DNA of 50,348 nt, from positions 1 to 50,348 of the forward strand of contig JBGSQB010000153.1 of NCBI GenBank assembly GCA_041738285.1, given 5' to 3'. This document shows, one piece after another, positions 15,241-22,601 of this stretch. Position 1 is the first letter of the stretch. Every line of letters starts with the position of its first letter. This DNA comes from SZUA-521 sp041738285 (GTDB taxonomy: Bacteria > Pseudomonadota > Gammaproteobacteria > Pseudomonadales > Azotimanducaceae). The notes under the pieces are model-generated. The model had not been told where the DNA came from, made no database searches, and saw nothing but the letters and a program-made list of their open reading frames with translations. A program made the translations under genes and the position numbers.

Positions 15241-17379
15241 CTAAAATAGCCAGCGATAGCCGCCGCGGATGAAGTAGCCGTTCATCTTGAATTGGTCGTT
15301 GGGCATCGTACGGGTGGTCCACTCGTAGCCCGTCTCCACTTCGAGCGTGGCGCGTTGATTCCATCGATAGTCGAGTCGTATGGAGGGTGCAACGATCCAC
15401 TGCTCCTGGTCGGAGGACTGAAACTCCCGGAAATCCCCTCGCATGCGGGTGTAGAGATACCAGGATTGTCCGATTCGAAAGCGATTGGCGAGATAGGCGG
15501 AACGGGTGCTGGAGTCTTCCGAGTCGACGTATCGAAGATAGATGGACGAATAACTGCCCGCGCCGAACAACTCGTTGGCCCGAAATCGCAGTGTGTAGTA
15601 CAGATCCTCGCGTGCCGGGTAGCCCGCAACGTCACCGGACGACGGCGTCTCGGAGAAGTCGGAGTAACCGACGTCGAAACCGATCTGGTAGCGCTCGGAC
15701 AGATCTTTGTCACCACCCACCGAAATGAAGCTCACTTCAGCGGTGCGGTCGTTGGCGAGGTCGAGAATTTCGCGATTGGCGAATTCGCGTTCCAGCTGTG
15801 ACAAGTCGTCGAACGGCTGACCGATCAACGCGTTCTGGGTGGAGATGTAGGGGCTGCGACGGTAGTCGAACGATGCGTAGAGCTGCATGTCCGATGGCAC
15901 CACGTAGTTGCCGAACAGGTAAACGTTGTTCAGTTCTTCGTGGTAGATGTCGTAGTCGACCAGAGAGAACAACGTGCCGTTGTCGCGGTAGTAGTGCGCT
16001 TCCATGCCCACCGCCCGACGATCCGTGAAGCCGTCGATCTGCTGTTCGATCAGAAAGGGTGCGAATCCGAGTTTTCCGTCCGCGCTGGTCGCTTCGACAC
16101 TCACACCGTAGAAGGGTCGATCCGTGTGGATGCCATCGAAGGAGGAATCCACCGCGTAGCCGCCCACGACGCCGACGTTCAGCCATGTCGCTGGCGACCA
16201 CCCCAGCAGCATGCCATCGAAGCGTCCCAGGATGCCTGAACTCGTCCGTGACTGCCGACCGACGCGAACGTTGACGTCGATCGAATGCATGTCGGCTTCC
16301 AGGAAGGCATAGCTGGTGGCGAATATGCGACCGTCTGCGAGGTCACCGGTCATGTCATAGATGTATCCCCCCGCGTAGCGCGCGCCGAAGTCGACGTTCT
16401 CGCCCCGTCGATCGACGATCAGGTCAGCATCGGAGAATATCGAATCGATTCCGACGATTTCCTGCTGGCCGTCGATGTTGAATGCCTGCCGGCGGTAGAA
16501 CTGGGAGGCCGTGCCCACGACGCGCCATGGCGATTGCGTCTGTTGCGGTTTCAGTTTCGCTTGGCTGGGCAGGTCGCGGGTGATCAGGCCAGCGATACGC
16601 TGGCGCACACGGGGTGCGTCGGGCGAGTCGGGATACTCCTGGAGGTATTGATCCCACACCGCCTTCGCATGCGCCTTCTGGTTGTTGTACTCCCGCGCTA
16701 CGCCGAGCAGTTCCATGGCGTTTTGGCGGGTGGTCGTGTCAGGCGTGTTCATCGCCTTGGTGAAAGCAGCAATGGCGTTGGCGTACTCGCCATTCGCGGC
16801 CGCGGCGCGTCCCTGTTCGAGCGCTTCTGCCGCATCGGGATCAGTCGTGTGCACCGGCCCATCGACGGCGCCAGGCAGCGCAATGCCGTCATCTGCGATC
16901 GAACCGTCGACGACAGGTGCCACTTGCGCGGCGATTGCCTGCACTGCGGTCTCGGCATCCGTTGCCTCAGCCGCCTGGGACGCTGACGGCAATCGAAAGG
17001 TGATTCGTCTTGGGTCCGCTTGCGGCATCAACTCGGCGCCCGCCGCCGACGTCATCGCGATCGTGACAGTCAACGCCTGGGCTGCGTATCCGGCAACGGT
17101 CACATCGATGATCGGCCCCAACGTTCCTTCGTAGTCGAGTGTTTCGCTTTCGAACGAGGGCCGCCCGGAGACGTGTGTCCGAATCTGCACGATCAGTCGA
17201 TCGTCGCGCCGCTGGACCTCACCAAGGAGATCGACGTCCTCATCGAATACGATCTCGTAGATGTCCCAGCGTGCGCTGCTGCTGACCAATAGAACGCGTT
17301 CGAGCGGCGTAGCGTACGCAAGGGATGTCAGGAGCGAGGCGGCCAGCAGGCCTGAAATCCATGTCAAGCGGCGCACCAC
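15241..17379 (-). CDS. Outer-membrane beta-barrel protein with N-terminal TPR region (multihaem cluster)
   Basis: A 712-residue exported protein. A signal peptide (ISGLLAASLLTSLAYA) is followed by a beta-rich region resembling AMIN-type domains (residues 25-130), TPR-like helices (about 185-275: AAANGEYANAIAAFTKAM, KAVWDQYLQEYPDSPDAPR) and then roughly 420 residues of alternating aromatic beta strands ending GGYRWLF, a terminal Phe as expected for BamA substrates. It immediately follows the giant cytochrome (no gap; GTG 17379 after GGGAGTGG), so it is the last gene of the leftward operon. The likely role is the porin-like sheath or anchor for the cytochromes, analogous to MtrB but without visible homology. 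That role is inference. Confidence 0.75.
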   Translation of the reverse strand: MVRRLTWISGLLAASLLTSLAYATPLERVLLVSSSARWDIYEIVFDEDVDLLGEVQRRDDRLIVQIRTHVSGRPSFESETLDYEGTLGPIIDVTVAGYAAQALTVTIAMTSAAGAELMPQADPRRITFRLPSASQAAEATDAETAVQAIAAQVAPVVDGSIADDGIALPGAVDGPVHTTDPDAAEALEQGRAAAANGEYANAIAAFTKAMNTPDTTTRQNAMELLGVAREYNNQKAHAKAVWDQYLQEYPDSPDAPRVRQRIAGLITRDLPSQAKLKPQQTQSPWRVVGTASQFYRRQAFNIDGQQEIVGIDSIFSDADLIVDRRGENVDFGARYAGGYIYDMTGDLADGRIFATSYAFLEADMHSIDVNVRVGRQSRTSSGILGRFDGMLLGWSPATWLNVGVVGGYAVDSSFDGIHTDRPFYGVSVEATSADGKLGFAPFLIEQQIDGFTDRRAVGMEAHYYRDNGTLFSLVDYDIYHEELNNVYLFGNYVVPSDMQLYASFDYRRSPYISTQNALIGQPFDDLSQLEREFANREILDLANDRTAEVSFISVGGDKDLSERYQIGFDVGYSDFSETPSSGDVAGYPAREDLYYTLRFRANELFGAGSYSSIYLRYVDSEDSSTRSAYLANRFRIGQSWYLYTRMRGDFREFQSSDQEQWIVAPSIRLDYRWNQRATLEVETGYEWTTRTMPNDQFKMNGYFIRGGYRWLF

Positions 17380-18839
17380 CTACCACTCCCGACTTCGTAC
17401 CGAATGCTCTGGGCTCGATTTGTGACAGGAACCAGCACAGTCCCTCAGATCGGAAACCGTCGCGTTCTTGTGCGGCCCCGTCTTGTAGTCGTTGGCGTGG
17501 CAACCGGCACAGTCGGGCTGATATGGGAAGCGCCAGATAATCTGCTCGGCGTTGTTCGTGTGACAGCCGGTGCAAGCAGGATTGCGCGCGTGATCGCCTG
17601 GGTAGTTGGCTGACATGTGCGTGAAGATGTCCGGCGACCAGACGCTCGTCGTATGGCAGTTGTCGCAGGACTGGTTGGTCTGAAAGTGGTTCGTCGGCTT
17701 ACCGGTCGACTGTACGCCGTTGTGGCAGCTCGCACAGGAACCTGGCGCCACGCCCGCATGATCGAACTGCGCGGGTAGCCATGCGATCGTCGTATGGCAC
17801 GAGTCGCACGATGCCGTGGTCGCGATGTGCTGCGCGTTCTTGCCCGTCGCGGTCGTGCCGTTGTGGCAGCTCGCGCACGTTCCCGGTGCGACACCTGAGT
17901 GGTCGAATACGGCAGGCGAGAACGCAACCGTGGTGTGGCAATCGTCACACGTGTTCGAACTGGGAATGTGCGACGGCGACTTGCCCGGTGCCGTAGTACC
18001 GTTGTGACAGCTGACGCAGGTGCCGATGACGTGGGTGTGATCGACGCGCACCGCGGGTGTGAACACGCTCGTGGAATGGCAATCTTCGCAGACGTTGTCG
18101 GTACGGATGTGCGCGGTCGACTTTCCGGTCGCGGTACTGCCGTTGTGACATTGAGCGCAGCCGGCGGTGATGCCGGCATGATCGAAGGCGGCGGGCGTCC
18201 ATGCGAGCGTTGAATGGCAGGTGTCGCATTGTGCCGAGGTCGCTATATGGGTGCTCGACTTGCCAGTGGCGACGGTCCCGTTGTGACACTGATTGCAGCT
18301 ACCTTGGACGTGACTGTGATCGACGGTGAACGCGGGGCTGAACGACTGGGTCGTATGGCAGTCCTCGCAGATGTTGTCGCTGGCAATGTGTTGTGCGTTC
18401 TTGCCGGTTGCGTCAGATCCGTTGTGGCAACCTGCGCAACCGTTGACGATGCCGGAGTGATCGAATCGCGCGGGCGTCCACGCGAGCGTCGAGTGGCAGG
18501 AATCGCATTCCTCCGTGGTGATCACGTGGTTGGCGTCTTTTCCGGTTGCAACCGATCCGTTGTGGCAACTCGTACAGTTGCCGAGTACGTGGCCGTGATC
18601 GACTTGTATCACTGGTGCCCAGACACCAGGTGAGTGGCAGTCCTCGCAGACGTTGTCGGTTGTAATGTGTTGCGGATGCTTGCCGGTTGCTGTGGTGCCA
18701 TTGTGGCACTCGACGCAATTGCCGGTGACGTTGCCATGATCGAACATCGCCGGCTGCCAGGCGAGCGGCGTATGGCACGCGTCGCATTGTAAGGTGGTCG
18801 CTACATGGGTTGGTGACTTGCCGGTTGCGGTAACCCCGT
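17380..18839 (-). CDS. Giant multihaem c-type cytochrome, C-terminal part (separated by frameshift)
   Basis: About 486 residues read on from the N-terminal part after a frameshift near 18840; no start codon of its own looks real. It contains 19 CXXCH haem sites plus a last CX3CH (CAGSCH). The modules continue the A/B alternation of the N-terminal part: B modules read CDxCHxTLAWxPAxFDH and A modules CEDCHxxxxFxPAxxVDHxHV, each followed by CxxCHNGxxATGK and a conserved His. A tail of four haem sites (CDNCH, CTGCH, CAGCH, CAGSCH) closes the protein. Periplasmic or surface electron carrier by inference. It abuts the TPR-barrel gene. Confidence 0.8.
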
Positions 18840-20015
18840 TTGCGAGCAACTGCCGAGCACGTGGTTGTGATCCACCACCAACACGGGCGACCACACGTCG
18901 GTGACGTGGCAATCCTCACAGATGTTGTCGGTGGCCACGTGGTTGCGCGACTTGCCAGTGGCGCGTACGCCATCGTGGCATTGCATACAGCTGGAATCGA
19001 TGCCGTCGTGGCTGAAAGTCGCGGGTATCCAGGCGAGCGTCGAGTGACAACTGTCACAGGAGGCCGTCGTCGGAACGTGATTGGCGGGCTTGCCGGTCGA
19101 GATCGATCCATTGTGACAGCTCGAGCATGCGCCCATGACATGCTGGTGATCTACTTGCAGCACGGGCTGCCAGAAGTCCGTGGTATGGCAGCCCTCGCAC
19201 ATCATGTCACTGGCGATGTGGTTCGGCGCCTTGCCGACCGCCTGTACGCCGTTGTGACAAGTCGAGCATCCATCGATCACACCGACGTGGTCGAAGTCAG
19301 CCGGCGTCCAGGCGAAGGTGATATGGCACTCGCTGCACTCGGCGACCGTTGCAATGTGACCGGGTCCCTTGCCGGTGGCGGTATTGCCGTTGTGACAGCT
19401 GGTGCAACTGCCGATGACATGGTCGTGATCCACCAGCCAGCTGGGCTCCCAGCGGCCGACGGTATGACACGATTCGCAGGCGGTGTCGCTCAGGATGTGA
19501 CGAGCCGACTTACCGGTGGCTTCGACGCCGTTGTGACACCCAAAACACCCATCGACGATGCCGGCGTGGTTGAAGCCGGTCATGTTCCAGGCGAAGGTAT
19601 TGTGGCAGGAGGCGCAGTCGTTCGAAGTGCTTGGGTGATTTGGGGTCTTGCCGGGGGCAAAGAAGCCGTTGTGACAGCCGGCGCAATCGCCGACTACTTC
19701 ATCGTGGTCGACCCGGGGAATCGCAGCCCAGCTCGCCGTGACGTGGCACGACTCGCACACGTTGCTCGACTGAATGTGGTTGGCTGGCTTTTCCGACTGG
19801 GCGCGAAAGTTGGAGCCGTCATGACAGGCCCCACATGCGCGCGGCGTACCTTTGAAGATCGCGCGGACGTGGCAGCTGTCGCACGCGGTGAACTGATGCA
19901 TGCCGTCCAGTTCGAAGCCGGTGGCGAAGTGATCGAACTCCTGCGCGTGCACCGACGATGCGCAAAGCACCATCAGTACCGACGAGATCGCACGCATTAG
20001 TCGTTTCAGCCGCAT
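18801..20015 (-). CDS. Giant multihaem c-type cytochrome, N-terminal part (frame breaks at 18840)
   Basis: This 404-residue frame begins at ATG 20015 with a clear signal peptide (ISSVLMVLCASSVHA, then QEFDH). It holds 15 CXXCH sites: a two-haem cap (CDSCH, CGACH), then alternating 47-residue A and 46-residue B di-haem modules. The last A module reads NHVLGSCS and then leaves frame, so the expected CXXCHNG is lost and a nonsense tail ends at 18801. Comparison with sister modules suggests a 7-nt deletion. With the C-terminal part, the whole protein would be about 890 residues with up to 36 haems. Product of the same leftward operon as the 21-haem cytochrome, 12 bp downstream of it. Confidence 0.85.
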   Translation of the reverse strand: MRLKRLMRAISSVLMVLCASSVHAQEFDHFATGFELDGMHQFTACDSCHVRAIFKGTPRACGACHDGSNFRAQSEKPANHIQSSNVCESCHVTASWAAIPRVDHDEVVGDCAGCHNGFFAPGKTPNHPSTSNDCASCHNTFAWNMTGFNHAGIVDGCFGCHNGVEATGKSARHILSDTACESCHTVGRWEPSWLVDHDHVIGSCTSCHNGNTATGKGPGHIATVAECSECHITFAWTPADFDHVGVIDGCSTCHNGVQAVGKAPNHIASDMMCEGCHTTDFWQPVLQVDHQHVMGACSSCHNGSISTGKPANHVPTTASCDSCHSTLAWIPATFSHDGIDSSCMQCHDGVRATGKSRNHVATDNICEDCHVTDVWSPVLVVDHNHVLGSCSQTGLPQPASHQPM

Positions 20016-20027
20016 ACCGTTGCCCGG

Positions 20028-21575
20028 TCATGGGAATCGCACCGAGTCGGTAAACGATTCGGTGGTATGACAGCGACCGCAGTCGCGACCGAAGCGACCA
20101 TCGTGAATGTCGTCCTTACGGTGGCAAGCCATACATACCATCGACAATTCTCCCGGTTTGACGCCGTCTGAAGTGTGACAGGCGTCGCATTCGAGACCTT
20201 GGTGCGCGCCCGTAAGTGGAAAGTCTGTCTGCGCGTCGTGATCGAAACCCCACCGATTCCACCCGTTGGGGTTGTGGCACTGGCCGCAATCCTCACCGAA
20301 CACGCCGGTGTGGTAATCGTCATCGCTATGACAGTCGAAGCAGGCGCTCCCCGCGTCGGTGAAGACGTTGGAGAGGTGGCAGGCCTCGCATGCGGCAGCG
20401 CCATGATGGCCAATCAACGGAAAGCTCGTGAAGTCGTGGTTGAAGCGCACTTCGTGCCACGACGTTTCGACATGACAGCGCGCGCAGTCGGTCTGGGTAC
20501 CTTCGTGCGGGTCGTCATCCGCATGGCAGGCATCACAAGTCGCTTCCAGCGGATCTTCCAGCCGGCCAATGTGACAGGACTGGCATGTGAGCTCCGAATG
20601 TGCCCCCTTGAGCTCGAAGCCGGTCTCTTCGAAGTGATCGAAACGGGGATTCTCCCAGGCTTCTACGGTGTGGCAGCGATCGCACTCCTGCCCGTGACGA
20701 CCGCCATGAACGTCGTCGAAGCTGTGGCACCCCGCGCAGGTGGCCGGTGGTTCGGGGCGCGCCATGTCATCGAGATGACACGATCTGCACTCGAGTGGCT
20801 TGTGCGCGCCGCGCAACTCGAAACCCGTCTTGCGAAAGTGATCGAACGACTCACTCTTCCACCCGCTGGTCGTGTGACAGTCATTGCACTGCGTACCCCG
20901 GGAACCGCGATGCTCGTCGTCGCGTGCGTGGCAGCCAATACACATCGTATCGAGGTTTTCATACACCTCCGCGACGTGGCAGGCCTTGCAGGCAACCTCC
21001 TTGTGTTTGCCTGTATGCGGAAAGTCGGTTGTGTCGTGATCGAAGGTAACTGACTTCCAGTTGTCTTCGACATGGCAGGTCGCACAATCTTCGCCCAGCC
21101 GGCCCTTGTGCGGCTGGCTTTCCTGATGGCAGTCGACGCAGCGGCCTTCGGTGTCGCGAAACGGGACATCCGATTCGTGGCACCCGGAACACGCCACTCC
21201 CTCGTGGCGACCGTGCAGCGGAAAATCAGTGAGGTCATGGTCGAACAGCGCGGTATTGAGCTTGACCACATCCGCGTCGCGACCTTTGTGTTCGGCGTGG
21301 CAGTTCTGGCACAGACGCGGGCGGGCGACGAGTTCGAGTCCGTGAAAGCCCGTGCCGGCCGCCACGTCCTTCGCGATCGGTTTGTGACAATTCAGGCAGA
21401 GGGCGTCCTGCGCGCCGCGTTCGAACGAGGCGTGGCATTTGCCGCACTCACCTTCCCACTCTGCGTGTCCTTCGATGACGGGGCCGGGCATCACCAGGTG
21501 TTCCAGGGAAGCACCTGATATGTCCATTGCGGACACGAGGCAGATGAGCGCGAAACTAGTAGAGGTGAACCGCAA
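20028..21575 (-). CDS. 21-haem c-type cytochrome (cytochrome c3/c7-like repeats)
   Basis: A 515-residue exported cytochrome with 21 CXXCH motifs. After a short N-terminal region, the protein is built from units of about 66 residues, each with three haem sites and the pattern CxxCH-(W)-FDHxxTxFxLxGxH-CxxCH-CxxCH-xDDxHxG. The paired FDH and GxH histidines are the likely distal ligands. The start is uncertain: no ATG precedes a plausible signal peptide, but TTG 21575 gives a good one (LRFTSTSFALICLVSAMD). Its first codons overlap the end of the b-haem membrane gene, so it is translationally coupled. Role by inference: periplasmic electron relay. Confidence 0.85.
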   Translation of the reverse strand: MRFTSTSFALICLVSAMDISGASLEHLVMPGPVIEGHAEWEGECGKCHASFERGAQDALCLNCHKPIAKDVAAGTGFHGLELVARPRLCQNCHAEHKGRDADVVKLNTALFDHDLTDFPLHGRHEGVACSGCHESDVPFRDTEGRCVDCHQESQPHKGRLGEDCATCHVEDNWKSVTFDHDTTDFPHTGKHKEVACKACHVAEVYENLDTMCIGCHARDDEHRGSRGTQCNDCHTTSGWKSESFDHFRKTGFELRGAHKPLECRSCHLDDMARPEPPATCAGCHSFDDVHGGRHGQECDRCHTVEAWENPRFDHFEETGFELKGAHSELTCQSCHIGRLEDPLEATCDACHADDDPHEGTQTDCARCHVETSWHEVRFNHDFTSFPLIGHHGAAACEACHLSNVFTDAGSACFDCHSDDDYHTGVFGEDCGQCHNPNGWNRWGFDHDAQTDFPLTGAHQGLECDACHTSDGVKPGELSMVCMACHRKDDIHDGRFGRDCGRCHTTESFTDSVRFP

Positions 21576-22566
21576 GGATGTGAACAAGGGCGGCGAGTAC
21601 CAGCACGATGAACAGCGGATAGTGCACGACATGCCACAGTGACATCAAACGTTCAAACCACGCGAACTGCGCATACTTGCGCAACGCTCGCATGCGCGCG
21701 CCGATGTATCGACGCGCATTGCGATCGAGGCGCTCACGTTCGCGTTCGAGCGATGGCGACTGCGCGCAGGCCTTGGCGACGGCGCGTCTCAAGTGCATAC
21801 GTGCGCGCGTGGCCGCCCAGTGAGTGAGGATGCTGGCAAGAAACGCTGTGACGAACGAATCGAGTACCCCCAGTCGCGGTACGAGCAGCCGTGCTTCGAC
21901 CGACTTCAGATCCGCGATGACTTCCGGCAGCAGCCGCGCCAAAACTGATCCGCTGCCGGAGAGACTGGCGAAATCACCGCGCAAGGAGTCGAGGGATGCA
22001 TGCCTGCCGGCCAGACCGTAGTGCACGCGTGAGTAGAAGTAGCGGCCAAACAGGCCGCTGATCGCAACGATGAGCGTAGAGAAGAGCGCAACACGACTGT
22101 TGAACGATCCGAGCTCGAAATTCGCATGGAACAGGATCAGTACCGGACCGATGACTCCGAGCGCCATGTGCACGCGAAACCAGCCCGAGATGCGGCCGAG
22201 ATTGCGCATCGGTCGCCAGCGCTTGCGCAGCGGATAGAGGAACAGCGACGCCATGAGGGTGGCGCCGATGATGCCGAGCCAGTAGCCGGCACCGAACTCC
22301 GGTGATAGCAGTCGATCGTCACGAATCGCCCAGCCGGCATAAACGATCGCGGCAGTGCAGGCGTAGAAGAGGAACGCGCCCGCGCGCATTCGAAATGAGT
22401 CTCGTTTCGGTGCATCGGAGGTGGATTGCGTCGGTGCGGCAGATTGTGTTGGCGGCGGACGCGATGCAGCGACGTTCACGCGGTGCTTGATGTGACCCGA
22501 GAATGTGGAGTGTCGCACATTGTGAAAAACACGATGTGACACAATCGGCAACGTGAGAACAATCAA
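21556..22566 (-). CDS. Di-haem b-type membrane protein (cytochrome b561/ferric-reductase-like)
   Basis: Up to 336 residues with about five transmembrane segments. Two helices each carry His pairs 14 residues apart, H133/H147 (VHMALGVIGPVLILFHANF) and H315/H329 (VHYPLFIVLVLAALVHI), the classic spacing for two stacked b haems across a bilayer. A cytosolic or periplasmic helical loop rich in Arg/Glu lies between them. It is the first gene of the leftward cytochrome operon and divergent from the flavoprotein gene, so it probably moves electrons across the inner membrane. The start is unclear: TTG 22566, GTG 22479 and ATG 22389 are all possible; the last still keeps all helices. Confidence 0.75.
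   Translation of the reverse strand: MIVLTLPIVSHRVFHNVRHSTFSGHIKHRVNVAASRPPPTQSAAPTQSTSDAPKRDSFRMRAGAFLFYACTAAIVYAGWAIRDDRLLSPEFGAGYWLGIIGATLMASLFLYPLRKRWRPMRNLGRISGWFRVHMALGVIGPVLILFHANFELGSFNSRVALFSTLIVAISGLFGRYFYSRVHYGLAGRHASLDSLRGDFASLSGSGSVLARLLPEVIADLKSVEARLLVPRLGVLDSFVTAFLASILTHWAATRARMHLRRAVAKACAQSPSLERERERLDRNARRYIGARMRALRKYAQFAWFERLMSLWHVVHYPLFIVLVLAALVHILAVHLY
22519..22545. promoter_or_regulatory. Imperfect inverted repeat between the divergent cytochrome operons
   Basis: ATTGTG (22519-22524) and CACAAT (22540-22545) are inverted and flank a region with further TGTGA/TCACA-like words. The position between two divergent operons suits a shared operator, for example for a CRP/FNR-type regulator. 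No consensus is fully met, so this is a weak call. If the b-haem gene starts at TTG 22566 the site would be coding, which is one reason to prefer a later start. Confidence 0.25.
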
Positions 22567-22601
22567 CTCGTTGATCCTTCGACGGAAAACCGAAGCACCT
22601 C

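Noticed and set aside
17400..19900. Regular DNA repeats that look like a CRISPR or satellite array
   Set aside because: The period (about 140 and 279 bp) is that of protein modules in frame; the units diverge as coding sequence does, and no short identical repeats with unique spacers exist.
18840..20000. Long plus-strand frame (386 codons) opposite the giant cytochrome
   Set aside because: It is antisense to a convincing multihaem gene, and its repetitiveness is produced by the haem modules. No protein-like motif or ribosome site.
20175..21053. Plus-strand frame of 292 codons opposite the 21-haem cytochrome
   Set aside because: Same reason: a shadow of CXXCH repeats in high-GC DNA.
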